Source: Sinorhizobium terangae
GTDB taxonomy: Bacteria; Pseudomonadota; Alphaproteobacteria; Rhizobiales; Rhizobiaceae
Reading direction: 5' to 3'
Length of the DNA: 64,000 nt
NCBI RefSeq assembly: GCF_029714365.1
Contig: NZ_CP121659.1
Span: 2,046,001-2,110,000 of the forward strand
Positions within the stretch are counted from its first letter, which is position 1; the number at the start of each line of letters is the position of its first letter. The notes under the pieces are model-generated. The model had not been told where the DNA came from, did not search any database, and worked only from the letters and a program-made list of their open reading frames with translations. Below are positions 25,810 to 35,342 of the stretch, in pieces. The position numbers and the translations under genes are program-made.

Positions 25810-27543
25810 TCACTCTGGCAGGCCCGCCTTCAGCAATCCCTGGCGAAACAGCTCGCGCTGCTCGGGCCGCTCCAGAAGCAAGCCGCGGTTGATGAAGTCG
25901 TCCGTCGAAAAATCCGGACACAGTTTCAGAAGGCGCGCCTTCGCCTCCTCAGTCGCGGCCGCGTTTCCGGATTGCGCATAGCAGGCAACGAGGCGTGCGC
26001 AGGTGAACTGACCGGGATTGGGCTGTTCCTTGAGCGCCGCCGCCGCTTCTTCGTATCGCCCGAGGATGTAGAGGGTGTTGCCGAGGGTCACGCTGTACCA
26101 TTGCGGAGGGAATGGGTTGAGGCGTAAACCCTCGTCGATCCACCGCATCGCCTCGTCGAGCCTGCCACGCCGCGTGAGCAGCCCGCCCATCTGCACCAGT
26201 GTGTTCGCATCATTGGGATTGAGCTGATAGGCGCGGCGATAATGCCGTTCCGCCAGCTCGAAATCCCGGCGGAAGTAATGAATGAGGCCCAGCAAGCGCT
26301 CGCAGCCACTATCACCCTCATCGAGCCGCACCGCCTTTCGCGCAAGTGCCAGTGCCGCGTCGAGAATGTCGGCCGGCGCGTTGGCATAGCCGCGAAGCGC
26401 GAGCCTCGCGAGTGCCAGATATGCGTGAGCGAGCGCAAATTGCGGGTCGCGTTCTATGGCCGCCTCGAACATGAGCCGGGCCTGCTCATTGTCGTCGGGG
26501 CCATAGCTGCGCATATGCACGAGCCCACGCAGGTAGAATTCGTAGGCCGCAAGACTCGTCGTCGGCTTGCGCAGCGCCTGTCGGACATTGGCGCTCTCGA
26601 TCTGCCCGACGGTTGTCGAGACGATCATCCGCGTCACCTCGTCCTGAACGGCGAAAATATCGGTGACGCTCCGGTCGTAGTGCTCCGACCACAGGTGCGC
26701 TCCGCTTGCCGCCTCTATGAGCCGCGCCGTGATGCGGATCCGTTCACCTGACCGCCGAACGCTGCCCTCGACCAGATAGGTGGCGGAGAGCCTTTTGCCG
26801 ATTTCCTTGAGCCCCGCCTCCTTGCCGCGAAAGCTGAAGGATGAACTGGCGGCGATGACGGAAAGCGAGCGAAACCGCGCAAGGCCGCCGATGATGTCCT
26901 CGGTAATGCCGTCGCTGAAAAAGTCCTGATCCGGCGCTCCGCTTAGGTTCTCGAACGGCAGGACTGCGATCGACATTCGCGCGGCCGGCGAAGACGTCGA
27001 TGGCCCCGCCATCGGTGCGTCCCTCCAGTGCCAGACGTGCACGGGCCGCGCAATGTTCTTCAGCGCTACCTCGCCTCCATCCCGGAAATCCGAACGGCAC
27101 TTTGCGCCAAGCTGCCGGTGAACAATATCGGCGACGCAGATGCCGCCAGGCTCGGCCGACGCCTCCAGGCGGGCAGCGACGTTGACGCCGTCGCCGAACA
27201 GATCGCCTCCCTCGATGACCACGTCCGCGAGATTGATGCCGATCCTGAGCAGGATACGATCGTCGAGCGCCACGTCCTTCTGATCGGACGCCAGTTCTTC
27301 CTGAAGCGAGATCGCGCAGTCCACCGCGTCGACCGCCGAGCTGAAGACGACAAGCGAGCCGTCGCCCATCAGCTTCACGATGCGGCCGCCCCGGGCAGCG
27401 ATGTTCGGTGAGAGAATGGAAGCCTGCAACCGCTTGACCGCGTCGAGCGTGGAAGTCTCGTCGGCCTCCATCAGGCGGGAGTAACCGACGATGTCGGTGG
27501 CCATAATGACCGCAACTCGCCGTTCGACGCGCTCGTTCATCAT
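25810..27543 (-). CDS. Class III adenylate cyclase with TolB-like and TPR domains
   Basis: 577 residues. The N-terminal cyclase domain (about 8-165) carries VIMATDIVGYSRLMEADE (first metal Asp), VKLMGDGSLVVFSS (second Asp) and GDGVNVAARLE with the transition-state Asn and Arg intact. Residues about 190-310 are a TolB-like segment (SIAVLPFENLSGAPDQDFFS, DGITEDIIGGLARFRSLSVI), and about 330-560 form TPR repeats. This architecture is expanded in Sinorhizobium; the TPR part probably relays protein interactions. Cytoplasmic. Same architecture as the gene at 48025. Confidence 0.92.
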   Translation of the reverse strand: MMNERVERRVAVIMATDIVGYSRLMEADETSTLDAVKRLQASILSPNIAARGGRIVKLMGDGSLVVFSSAVDAVDCAISLQEELASDQKDVALDDRILLRIGINLADVVIEGGDLFGDGVNVAARLEASAEPGGICVADIVHRQLGAKCRSDFRDGGEVALKNIARPVHVWHWRDAPMAGPSTSSPAARMSIAVLPFENLSGAPDQDFFSDGITEDIIGGLARFRSLSVIAASSSFSFRGKEAGLKEIGKRLSATYLVEGSVRRSGERIRITARLIEAASGAHLWSEHYDRSVTDIFAVQDEVTRMIVSTTVGQIESANVRQALRKPTTSLAAYEFYLRGLVHMRSYGPDDNEQARLMFEAAIERDPQFALAHAYLALARLALRGYANAPADILDAALALARKAVRLDEGDSGCERLLGLIHYFRRDFELAERHYRRAYQLNPNDANTLVQMGGLLTRRGRLDEAMRWIDEGLRLNPFPPQWYSVTLGNTLYILGRYEEAAAALKEQPNPGQFTCARLVACYAQSGNAAATEEAKARLLKLCPDFSTDDFINRGLLLERPEQRELFRQGLLKAGLPE

Positions 27544-27648
27544 CCCGCCTCCACACGCAGCACGTGATAGATTAGCCCGTCCTCATAAAAGTCGAAAGGC
27601 ATTCGAGCGAGAAGCGGGGCGCCATCCGATCTGCCACGATGGCGAACG

Positions 27649-28386
27649 CTATCTCCCGTTCTTCACAAAAAGCCATTCGAGGATCGGCGGGATGAAACCC
27701 GGATAGTTGTGTGCCTCAGGATCTGGCCCGCGGATCGCCACCGCCTCGTCGATTTCCGGATGCGGGTCGGCCGCGACATGTTCCGCCACCCGCGCAACGA
27801 TTTCGTCGGCCGTACCCTGCAGCCGGTGGATGCGGAAGACGATCAGGGTGCTGTTCATGTGCACCGCCTGGTAGCCGGGCTCCGCCGTCGCCTCGGAGAG
27901 CTCGATGCCGGTCTCCTCCCGCACCTCGCGGACAATGTTGCCATCGAGATCGCAGCGCCCATCGACGATATCCTCGGGTTCCAGCGAGCCGCCGGGGCAG
28001 TAGACGCGTCCAGCATTGGCGGTGTGGCTCCCCATGCGGATCGCGATTATCGCCCCGTCCGACGAAAGCAGCAGCGGCATGCCGAAGATATGCAAGGCTT
28101 CGGGCGCGCGGCTCCTGCGCCACCAGAGAAAGGTGGAATAGGGAACGATGTGGCCGCTCGCGGCAATGCGTCCGTCCTCGATGCGGATCGCTCGCTGCAG
28201 CACCATCCTGCCGTCGAAAAGATGCGGATTGGCGGCGATCTCGCGCTGCCAGCTTTCCCGCGCCCGCTCCACCTCCGCCACATGGAACGGATGCGGCTCC
28301 GGGGAAACATCGATTCGGACGACCGAAATCGGAAAGATCGTGCCCTCGGCGGGCCATTCGGCGCGGTTGCTTTGAAGATGGCTCAT
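27649..28386 (-). CDS. NUDIX hydrolase
   Basis: 245 residues from the ATG at 28386. The NUDIX helix REVREETGIEL (153-163) is intact, but the usual Gx5E part (GGSLEPEDIVDGRCDLDGN) is stretched by an insertion before it, so the box is non-standard. The N-terminal half (ESWQREIAANPHLFDGRMVL) resembles rhizobial NUDIX proteins of about this length. The substrate is unknown, likely a nucleoside diphosphate derivative. It begins 2 bases after the stop of the EEP gene, so the two are translationally linked. Confidence 0.88.
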   Translation of the reverse strand: MSHLQSNRAEWPAEGTIFPISVVRIDVSPEPHPFHVAEVERARESWQREIAANPHLFDGRMVLQRAIRIEDGRIAASGHIVPYSTFLWWRRSRAPEALHIFGMPLLLSSDGAIIAIRMGSHTANAGRVYCPGGSLEPEDIVDGRCDLDGNIVREVREETGIELSEATAEPGYQAVHMNSTLIVFRIHRLQGTADEIVARVAEHVAADPHPEIDEAVAIRGPDPEAHNYPGFIPPILEWLFVKNGR

Positions 28387-28388
28387 GG

Positions 28389-29495
28389 TCAGATATCCAG
28401 TGTCATCACGATGGGGCAATGGTCGGAGGCCTTCGGCCGGTCCCAACCGGTGCGCGGGTAGCGCTCCACCTCCTGCCCTTCCGGAAAGATGGTGCGGAAT
28501 GGCTGGCCGGCGCGGATGATCTCCGGCGTCCGACTGGCATTGCGGCTGTTGAGCGCCGGTGACAGCCAAATATAGTCGAGCTGGCAGAGATGCCGCTCCT
28601 GTGGCCCGCGGCTGTGGAACAGCGTCCAGCGGTCGAGCACCGGCCGGCGCAGCATCGGGTTTTCGACGAAACCGTCGAGCGAAAGAATGTCGAGTGCGCT
28701 GGTCTCCTCCTCGCTCGGCACGAATTCGTAGCCGTTGCGCCGGTCGCCGCGGATCTCCACCTTCTCCTGGTAGTCGTTCATGTCGCCGCAAATCGCAAAC
28801 GTCTTGTCGGCGGTGCGGCCCCGCCCGAAGCGGCTTTCGATGATGTGGCGCACGGCCTTGGCTTCGGCGACGCGGAGCGGCATCGTCGCCTGTCGGCCGT
28901 CGAGCCCCTCCCGTGCCGGCCCCATCGACTTGAAGTGCACGACATAAAGCGTCAGCGGCCGGCCGCCGATCCTCAAGTCCACCTCCAGGCAGTCGCGCTT
29001 GAAAATGCGGTCGCCCGGCCGGTTGGTCTGCGCCAGCTCGTCGTTGAAAAGGTCGAGGTCGGCATAGGTGAGCCCCGCATGGCTCTTGACGTCGAGGCAC
29101 TCGATCGGCTGGCCGTCGCGGGTCTCCTCGCGCATCAGCACGGCCACATCGATGCCCCGTGAATCGTTGCCCTCGATCAGGTATTTCTGTCGATAGCCAT
29201 TGCCGACCATGCGGAAGAGATAACCGTATTCGAAGGCCTGCAGCGCAGCCATGTTGTCGGCTTCCTGCAGGCAGAGGATATCCGCGTCGCAATCAGCGAT
29301 CGCCAGCGCCGACATCTGCCGCGTGTCGTCCGTATGCGCGATCGTGCGCGCCTCCTCCAGCCGCTGATACTCCGCCTCGCTGCGGACGTCGAAAAGCCGC
29401 AGCACCCGATCCTGTTTCAACTGATTGCGAAAGCCGGAAAAATCGAAGCGGCTCATGAGGTTTTCAATATTGAAGGTGGCAAGGCGAAGCGACAT
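28389..29495 (-). CDS. Endonuclease/exonuclease/phosphatase family protein
   Basis: 368 residues from the ATG at 29495 (a TTG at 29510 is the alternative). Motifs are LATFNIENLMSRFDFSG, DADILCLQEADNMAALQAFE, AICGDMNDYQEKVEIRG and a final DHCPIVMTLDI, giving the metal and catalytic residues of the EEP fold. It is probably a Mg-dependent phosphodiesterase or nuclease, cytoplasmic. The NUDIX gene follows immediately, which suggests a combined role in nucleotide or phosphoester clean-up. Confidence 0.9.
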   Translation of the reverse strand: MSLRLATFNIENLMSRFDFSGFRNQLKQDRVLRLFDVRSEAEYQRLEEARTIAHTDDTRQMSALAIADCDADILCLQEADNMAALQAFEYGYLFRMVGNGYRQKYLIEGNDSRGIDVAVLMREETRDGQPIECLDVKSHAGLTYADLDLFNDELAQTNRPGDRIFKRDCLEVDLRIGGRPLTLYVVHFKSMGPAREGLDGRQATMPLRVAEAKAVRHIIESRFGRGRTADKTFAICGDMNDYQEKVEIRGDRRNGYEFVPSEEETSALDILSLDGFVENPMLRRPVLDRWTLFHSRGPQERHLCQLDYIWLSPALNSRNASRTPEIIRAGQPFRTIFPEGQEVERYPRTGWDRPKASDHCPIVMTLDI

Positions 29496-29614
29496 CAGGC
29501 AATTCCGCAAAACAACGTGTCGCGGAGCTTAGGCATTGAACGGCAAATGTCGAGGGGTTCCTGCTGCAGGGTCCGATAAATCGGAGATGATCCGGAGACG
29601 AGAATCGCGCGACA

Positions 29615-29670
29615 AATCAAAGCGCTGGAGAAATCTTTGCGCGTCTGACCAGACGCCTGGCGTTGTCGCC
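29615..29670 (-). repeat. RIME-like palindromic element, copy 6 (degenerate)
   Basis: AAATCAAAGCGCTGGAG ... inner arms GCGCGTCTGACCAGACGC followed by CTGGCGTTGTCGCC. Lies between the EEP gene start and the stop of the ketopantoate-reductase-like gene. Confidence 0.5.
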
Positions 29671-29695
29671 CAACTTCATGCCGGAATGCACGGCA

Positions 29696-30616
29696 TCACC
29701 GCGCCGGCGCGCCGTTCGCGTAAAGATGAAGCGCCCGGTAGACCGCCGTGTGCCCCGGGGTCGGCACGCCGAGTTCCTGTCCGAGGGCGTGCATCCGCCC
29801 CGATAGCCATTCGAGCTCGATCCGCTTGCCGCGCTGAAGGTCGTTGGCCATGGAAGATTGCGTTTCCGGCGGCAGCATCTGCCAAAGCGACATGGCCTGC
29901 TGCACATAGCCCTCCGGCATCGGGTGACCCTTGGCCGCGGCGATCGCCATGCCTTCGTCGCGCAATTGCTCCATGAACTTCCGGCCTTCCGGATCGGCGA
30001 TGATCGCCCCGATGCCGGAGCGCATCAGGCTGGTGCCGCCGGAAAAGGCCGCAAGAGTCACGAACTTCATCCACAGCACCGGCTCGACATCGTCGACCAC
30101 CTGGAGGGAGATTCCCTCGGCCCGCGCACAGGCCTCGCGGAAGGCGGCAACCATCAGATCGCTGCGCCCGCCGACCGTCATCTGCGTCATCCCGCTTGTC
30201 TGCCTGATCAGACCGGGCTCTTCCAGATAGGTGGACATGTAGATGGCGCCGGCCACGACCTGCGAGCTTGGTACGAAACGCGCGAGGATATCGACACCGT
30301 CGACGCCGTTCTGCAACGTCAAGACGGTCGTCTTCGGCCCGACCATCGGGGCGATCGCGGCCCCCGCTTCCTCGCTGTCGTAAAGCTTGACCGCGAAGAT
30401 CACGAGATCGACGACACCGACCTCGGCGGGATCGTCGGTAGCCTTGACATTCGACAGGCTCACATTGCCGAGCGGGCTTTCGAGCCGGAGCCCACGGCTG
30501 CGCATCGCGTAAAGATGCTCGCCGCGCGCGATGAAGGTGACGTCTTCGCCCGCTTTCGCGAGCCTGAGGCCGATATAGCCCCCGATCCCGCCCGAACCCA
30601 TCACCGCGATCCGCAT
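29696..30616 (-). CDS. Ketopantoate reductase family protein (ApbA/PanE)
   Basis: 306 residues from the ATG at 30616, preceded by GGGAGGAAAGG. MRIAVMGSGGIGGYIGLRLA is the Rossmann NADPH site; KLYDSEEAGAAIAPMVGPKT and VLTLQNGVDGVDILARFVPS follow, and the catalytic Lys region is in LWMKFVTLAAFSGGTSLMRS. The family reduces 2-dehydropantoate or similar 2-oxo acids with NADPH. Genomes of this group usually carry several paralogues, so it need not be the pantothenate enzyme. Confidence 0.85.
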   Translation of the reverse strand: MRIAVMGSGGIGGYIGLRLAKAGEDVTFIARGEHLYAMRSRGLRLESPLGNVSLSNVKATDDPAEVGVVDLVIFAVKLYDSEEAGAAIAPMVGPKTTVLTLQNGVDGVDILARFVPSSQVVAGAIYMSTYLEEPGLIRQTSGMTQMTVGGRSDLMVAAFREACARAEGISLQVVDDVEPVLWMKFVTLAAFSGGTSLMRSGIGAIIADPEGRKFMEQLRDEGMAIAAAKGHPMPEGYVQQAMSLWQMLPPETQSSMANDLQRGKRIELEWLSGRMHALGQELGVPTPGHTAVYRALHLYANGAPAR

Positions 30617-30715
30617 GGCCTTTCCTCCCCGCGTTTTCCGTCCGCGCAGGATATCAGCTTCGCCAAGCCAAATCACGCCTCCGCCACACCCCGCAATGTC
30701 GCCGTCAGACTCGCC

Positions 30716-31495
30716 TCAGGCAACCGACCAGCCGCCATCGACAAGGAGATTCAAGCCCGTGATCAGCGATGCGGCTGGCGAGGCCAGGAAGACGACGGCG
30801 CCGACGACGTCATCGGTGTCGCCGATCCGGCCGAGCGGAATGTGTGCGAGCGTGCGTTCGTAGAAGTCCTTGTCGGAAAGCGCCGGCTTCGTCCCGTCGG
30901 TCCAGATGAAGGTCGGGGCGACGGTGTTGACAGTGATGCCGTAGCGCGCCCATTCGGCGGCGAGACAGCGGGAGAGATGGTTGATCGCCGCCTTGCTCAT
31001 GCAATAGATCGCCTCCCTGCGCAGCGTCACGGTGCCCGCCTGCGAGCTGATGCTGATGATGCGGCCTGCCTTCTGCGCGATCATCTGCCGGCCGACCGCC
31101 TGCGTCATCAGGAACGTGCCCTTGACGTTGACGTTCAGAATTTCGTCGAGATCCGCCACGACGACGTCCTCCGCGAGATTGCCGGGCGCGACCCCGACAT
31201 TGTTGACGAGCACGTCGATCCGCTCGAACATCGCGATCGCCTCAGCAACCGATGTCTCGATGTCGGCGCGTTTCGAAAGATCGAGCTGCACGGGAAGAAC
31301 TTTCCGTCCCATCTCCTGGACTTCGCCGATCAGTTCCGCGGACGCCGCGATGTCGCGCAGGCCGAGCACGATGTCCGAGCCGGCGGCCGCGCAGGCCAGC
31401 GCGCAGGCGCGGCCGATCCCGCGCGAGGCGCCCGTCACAAAGGTCACCTTGCCCTTGAGGCTGAAATCCGGCGCATGCTTGAGTTCGTTTGCCAC
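30716..31495 (-). CDS. Short-chain dehydrogenase/reductase
   Basis: 259 residues of the classical SDR type. The cofactor motif TGASRGIG lies at 21-28, NNVGVAPG at about 98-105, the catalytic Ser around 149-151 (ISISS) and YCMSK with Tyr164/Lys168. The C-terminal ASLITGLNLLVDGGWSVA is typical. Substrate unknown. It lies 100 bases upstream (in transcription) of the ketopantoate-reductase-like gene on the same strand and about 117 bases downstream of gfa, so these three may form one transcription unit. Confidence 0.92.
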   Translation of the reverse strand: MANELKHAPDFSLKGKVTFVTGASRGIGRACALACAAAGSDIVLGLRDIAASAELIGEVQEMGRKVLPVQLDLSKRADIETSVAEAIAMFERIDVLVNNVGVAPGNLAEDVVVADLDEILNVNVKGTFLMTQAVGRQMIAQKAGRIISISSQAGTVTLRREAIYCMSKAAINHLSRCLAAEWARYGITVNTVAPTFIWTDGTKPALSDKDFYERTLAHIPLGRIGDTDDVVGAVVFLASPAASLITGLNLLVDGGWSVA

Positions 31496-31612
31496 GGTCG
31501 CCCTCCTCCGCTAGCCGCTCGCAAAGCCATGTCGTGAAGCCGACGGGAGCGATTCCGCGCCGGCCCCACTCGGGTGCGCCGAAATCGATCTTACCCCGCC
31601 CGCTCCCTTCGA

Positions 31613-32188
31613 TCACTGCTTCAGTGCGCCGCTTTTCTTCGCCACCCAGGTGGCGACGAAGTCCATCAATTCCGGCGACAGGCAGTCATAGGGTTCCAGC
31701 CCGATCCGCCTCAGATGATTGCGCACGCCGTTCATCTTCGCGGGATCGACGCCGCTTTCGATGATAGAGGAGACGAAGGCGGCAAAGCCCGGCTCCGGCC
31801 AGCCGCTCTCCTCGAACCGTTCGGGATGGATGAAGTCGAGTCCCTGGAAGGGGTGCTCGCGCTCCACCGGCCCGTACATATGCACGCCGCATTCCTTGCA
31901 GGCGTGCCTCTGGATAAGCGCGGTCGGATCGACGATTTCGAGCTTGTCGCCGTTTTCGACGACCGTGATGCTGTCATGCGGCGCAACCGCGACGATCGAG
32001 AAGGCCGCCCCCTTCGGCTTCCAGCACTTGGTGCAGCCGCAGGCGTGATTGTGGGCAATCCCGCCGCTGACGCGGACCCTGACGGGACGATCCTTGCAGG
32101 CGCAGACCAGCGTCCCACCGTTGAAGGTGGCGCTAGCCTTGCCCATGCCGGCGTCAAGATAAGGGTGTAGTGGAACAGGAATTTCCAT
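31613..32188 (-). CDS. gfa: S-(hydroxymethyl)glutathione synthase
   Basis: 191 residues from the ATG at 32188 with AGGGAGGAAAGC before it; an ATG at 32251 would add 21 residues. Full-length Gfa features are [20 protein letters not shown] (C29, C31), [20 protein letters not shown] (C50, C52, C55) and [16 protein letters not shown], which bind two zinc ions. The enzyme joins formaldehyde to glutathione at the start of the glutathione-linked formaldehyde detoxification route; the later steps (dehydrogenase, hydrolase) are not in this window. Confidence 0.92.
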   Translation of the reverse strand: MEIPVPLHPYLDAGMGKASATFNGGTLVCACKDRPVRVRVSGGIAHNHACGCTKCWKPKGAAFSIVAVAPHDSITVVENGDKLEIVDPTALIQRHACKECGVHMYGPVEREHPFQGLDFIHPERFEESGWPEPGFAAFVSSIIESGVDPAKMNGVRNHLRRIGLEPYDCLSPELMDFVATWVAKKSGALKQ

Positions 32189-32375
32189 GCTTTCCTCCCT
32201 TAACCGCTCGCCGGGTGCTCCCGTGCCGGCGGCGGCAACCTCATGTTTCATTCTCCCCTTCAGAATATACCACGGAAGGCCGCTTCAATTCGCGCCTCGC
32301 TTCCGCGGAGCGGACATTGGCGGCGTACCCAGATGTGCTACGATCGCCGAGCGACAGGAAAAGGGCGGTGGTGAG

Positions 32376-33113
32376 ATGTCGTTTTCTCAATCGAGGATTT
32401 GCAAGGGCTGCTGGGAGCAGATGCGCCTTCCCGTGCCTCTGCGCGGACCGGCTTCCATTCCCTTTCGCGGCTTTGGCATCCGCCCAAGCCGGATGAATCC
32501 GAACACCTGCACGATTTGCGAACTCATGTTCACGCGCGTGATGAAGGCTCGCAAGATCACTGTTGATGTGTCTGTGCTTTTCGCGGACCTGAGAGGCTAT
32601 ACGACGCTTTCGCAGTCGCATTCGGCAGATGCCGTCTCGTCGCTGCTGGATGATTTCTACGATGAATGTGCCGCAGCCATTTGGGAATTCGACGGTCTTC
32701 TCAACAAGACGGTCGGCGACGCGGTCATGGCTATATTCAACTTTCCGATCCCCCGCGAGAACCACGCCGAACGTGCTGTCCTCGCTGCGAGGGAGATTCA
32801 GCGCCGCTGCCAATTGCGTCGTGAACGTCACTCGGCTGAGGGTGTCGGACTGCGCGGAAGTGAACTCGGCGTCGGTATCGGCATCGACTCCGGCGAGGCC
32901 AGCTTCGGAGAGTTCGGCCGATCGCATCGCGACCTGACTGCGATTGGTACGGTTGTGAATACGGCCGCTCGCGCCCAGTCAGCCGCTGAAGCGGGGCAGA
33001 TTCTCGTCACCAGGGCCGTTTGTGAGCGGGCGAAGAGCCAACCGGCCGAAAGCGAAGGCCGCGAATACCGCCTGAAAGGCTTCGATAAGCCGATTGAGCT
33101 TTACGCAGTCTGA
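32376..33113 (+). CDS. Class III cyclase with N-terminal CxxC zinc-ribbon-like segment
   Basis: 245 residues from the ATG at 32376, preceded by GGTGGTGAG. The N-terminus has ICKGCWEQMRLP and NPNTCTICELMF, two CxxC pairs about 35 residues apart, as in a zinc ribbon. From about 60 the cyclase domain follows: VDVSVLFADLRGYTTLSQSH (first metal Asp), NKTVGDAVMAIFNFPIP (second) and GTVVNTAARAQSAAEAGQIL with the Asn and Arg. All key catalytic residues are kept. The zinc-like head may sense redox or metal state; this is inference. Convergent or stand-alone gene between gfa (divergent) and the lipid cassette. Confidence 0.88.
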   Translation: MSFSQSRICKGCWEQMRLPVPLRGPASIPFRGFGIRPSRMNPNTCTICELMFTRVMKARKITVDVSVLFADLRGYTTLSQSHSADAVSSLLDDFYDECAAAIWEFDGLLNKTVGDAVMAIFNFPIPRENHAERAVLAAREIQRRCQLRRERHSAEGVGLRGSELGVGIGIDSGEASFGEFGRSHRDLTAIGTVVNTAARAQSAAEAGQILVTRAVCERAKSQPAESEGREYRLKGFDKPIELYAV

Positions 33114-33361
33114 GCACTGTTGAAAGCGGAGCCTGTAGCGAATGTCCGCCATGAGTCGATGGCGGTAATTCGAGCCTGCGGCGGCCTCTGGCGCCAAAAC
33201 TGGTCATCCCCGCTTCTTGCTCAGCCTCGACCCGGCATGCGCAGCCCTCGGCGGGCCCCGTCGCGTCCCCGCTTTGCACCAAACAACGCGTCTTCCCTGC
33301 CGCAATGGCCGTGCTACAGTCTGCGCATGCGTCAAAGGGGGCTGGCGGGGGTGGGATCCGG

Positions 33362-34006
33362 ATGAAGGCTTTGATTGCGAAGGTTGCTGCGGCTGCCTTC
33401 GTTCTGTTCGCCCGCGCGATAACCGCGGTTCGCGCCATCTGGCCGGAAGAGGGATTGCCGGCCAAGCCTTGCGTCTATTTTGCCAACCATTCGAGCCACG
33501 GCGATTTCGTCCTCGTCTGGGCCGTGCTGCCGCCGAGGCTCCGCCACCGGACCCGCCCCGTTGCCGGCGCCGAATATTGGCTGAAATCGCAAACGAGCGC
33601 CTTCATCGGGCGCGACGTCTTCAATGCGGTGCTGATCGAACGTGAACGGGAGAAGCGGACGCAGGATCCGATCGCGCTGATGGTCTCGGCGATCGATGCC
33701 GGCTCGTCGCTGATCCTTTTTCCTGAGGGCACGCGAAACCAGACGGAGGAACGGCTTCTCCCGTTCAAGAGCGGCATCTTCCATCTGGTCGATCAGCGCC
33801 CGGAGGTCGATCTCGTGCCGGTATGGATCAACAATTTGAACCGGGTCATGCCCAAGGGCGAGATCGTGCCGATCCCGCTGATCTGCACCGTCACCTTCGG
33901 CCGCGCGCTCCGCCTCGCACCCGGCGAAGACAAGGAAACATTTCTCGAACGGATGCGGGCCGCTCTCCTGGCGCTTGCTCCGAAACCGGCAGGGAGCGGC
34001 GAATGA
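33362..34006 (+). CDS. 1-acylglycerol-3-phosphate acyltransferase-like protein
   Basis: 214 residues from the ATG at 33362. The HX4D acyltransferase motif is NHSSHGD (42-48), with FPEGTRNQTEERLLPFKSGI as the glycerophosphate-binding block and LVPVWINNLNRVMPKGEI further on. It should acylate lysophosphatidic acid or a related lysolipid at the membrane. Its stop TGA overlaps the ATG of the next gene (ATGA), the start of a four-gene operon with 4-base overlaps that encodes the enzymes for making a CDP-alcohol-derived lipid. Confidence 0.9.
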   Translation: MKALIAKVAAAAFVLFARAITAVRAIWPEEGLPAKPCVYFANHSSHGDFVLVWAVLPPRLRHRTRPVAGAEYWLKSQTSAFIGRDVFNAVLIEREREKRTQDPIALMVSAIDAGSSLILFPEGTRNQTEERLLPFKSGIFHLVDQRPEVDLVPVWINNLNRVMPKGEIVPIPLICTVTFGRALRLAPGEDKETFLERMRAALLALAPKPAGSGE

Positions 34007-34953
34007 CTGCGGCAGGCTCCGATCTCGTGACCCTCGTCCTCGGCATCTTCGGCGTGCTCATCGTCGCCTCCACGGTCGGCTACATACTCGAGCGACGTCT
34101 CGCGACCAACGAACCGAACGCCGCGGTCGAAAACCTCAACGCCCGCATCCGGGCGTGGTGGGCGATGGTCATCCTGATCGGCCTTGCCTTCATCGCCGGC
34201 CGGATCGGTGTCCTTTTCCTCTTCGCCTTCTGCTCCTTTGCGGCGCTCAGGGAATTCATCACGCTGATCTACACCCGGCGCGCCGACCACTGGGCGCTCG
34301 CCTCGGCCTTCTTCCTCGTCCTGCCGATCCAGTATTATCTGCTCTGGGCCGAGGAATACGGTATCTTCTCGATCTTCATTCCCGTCTATGCCTTCCTGCT
34401 TATGCCGATCATCTCGGTGCTCCGGGGCGATACCGAGCGCTTCCTGCTTCGCGTCGCCGAAGTGCAATGGGCCTTGATGATCTGCGTCTTCTGCGTCTCG
34501 CATGTACCGGCGCTGCTGACCCTCGACATACCCGGCTACGAGGGGCGCAACGTGCTGCTGATCGCCTTTCTGGTGATCGTCGTGCAGCTGAGCGATGTGC
34601 TGCAATATGTCTGGGGCAAGCTCTTCGGCCGCACCAGGATCGCGCCGAAACTCTCGCCGTCGAAGACGGTCGAAGGCTTTGTCGGCGGCGTTGCCAGCGC
34701 CACACTGATCGGGGCCGCCCTGTGGTGGATCACGCCGTTCACGCCGCTTCAGGCCGGCCTCATGTCGTTCATCATCACCCTCATGGGCTTTCTCGGAGGG
34801 CTGGTGATGTCGGCAATCAAGCGCGACCGCGGCGTCAAGGACTGGGGCCATCTCATCGAAGGTCACGGCGGGCTGATCGACAGACTTGATTCCGTCGTCT
34901 TCTCGGCGCCGATCTTCTTCCATCTCGTGCGCTATTGGTGGTCGCTCTCATGA
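34003..34953 (+). CDS. Phosphatidate cytidylyltransferase-like protein
   Basis: 316 residues with about eight membrane helices. The CDS signature is complete near the C-terminus: SAIKRDRGVKDWGHLIEG followed by HGGLIDRLDS. It would convert phosphatidate and CTP to CDP-diacylglycerol. Ahead of it lie MVILIGLAFIAGRIGVLFLF and IAFLVIVVQLSDVLQYVWGK. A second such gene in the genome (housekeeping cdsA) is expected elsewhere; this copy is in a dedicated cassette comparable in content to ynbB/ynbA of Escherichia coli. ATGA overlaps link it to genes on both sides. Confidence 0.9.
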   Translation: MTAAGSDLVTLVLGIFGVLIVASTVGYILERRLATNEPNAAVENLNARIRAWWAMVILIGLAFIAGRIGVLFLFAFCSFAALREFITLIYTRRADHWALASAFFLVLPIQYYLLWAEEYGIFSIFIPVYAFLLMPIISVLRGDTERFLLRVAEVQWALMICVFCVSHVPALLTLDIPGYEGRNVLLIAFLVIVVQLSDVLQYVWGKLFGRTRIAPKLSPSKTVEGFVGGVASATLIGAALWWITPFTPLQAGLMSFIITLMGFLGGLVMSAIKRDRGVKDWGHLIEGHGGLIDRLDSVVFSAPIFFHLVRYWWSLS

Positions 34954-35342
34954 GATCCGTGTTGAGGGACTGGGCGCGCAGCAGCACGGTGCATGTGCTC
35001 TTCGCCTTTCTGGCCATGGGCGGCTGGGCGGTCTTCGCCAACAGCGCTCATCCTATGCCGCAGCCGCTTGTTTCCGGGGTCCTGCAAGGCGCGCTATCGG
35101 CCGGTCTTACGCTGTTCCTCAAGTCTGTGATCGACGGGCTTTCGAAGCGCTTCAGCGGACCTGAGCGTTTCTGGGCGCCGCCTTTGATCGCCTGCCTCGG
35201 CTCGGCGAGCCTGCTGGTGTCGCTCCACGCCCTCGGTGGCACGCCCGAAATACTCAAGACCGTCGCAGTCCCGCTCTTGGTCTCGACGACCTACGCGTGG
35301 TCCTACGCTTATTCGATTTCCAGGAAAAGAGGCGAACAATGA
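34950..35342 (+). CDS. Small membrane protein of the lipid cassette
   Basis: 130 residues, start ATG overlapping the previous stop by 4 bases. Three to four hydrophobic segments (VHVLFAFLAMGGWAVFANSA, GALSAGLTLFLKSVIDGLSK, VAVPLLVSTTYAWSYAYSIS). No family recognised. Its place between the CdsA-like and CDP-alcohol phosphotransferase-like genes, with overlaps on both ends, strongly suggests a partner in the same pathway, perhaps a scaffold or flippase-like subunit. Confidence 0.85.
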   Translation: MRSVLRDWARSSTVHVLFAFLAMGGWAVFANSAHPMPQPLVSGVLQGALSAGLTLFLKSVIDGLSKRFSGPERFWAPPLIACLGSASLLVSLHALGGTPEILKTVAVPLLVSTTYAWSYAYSISRKRGEQ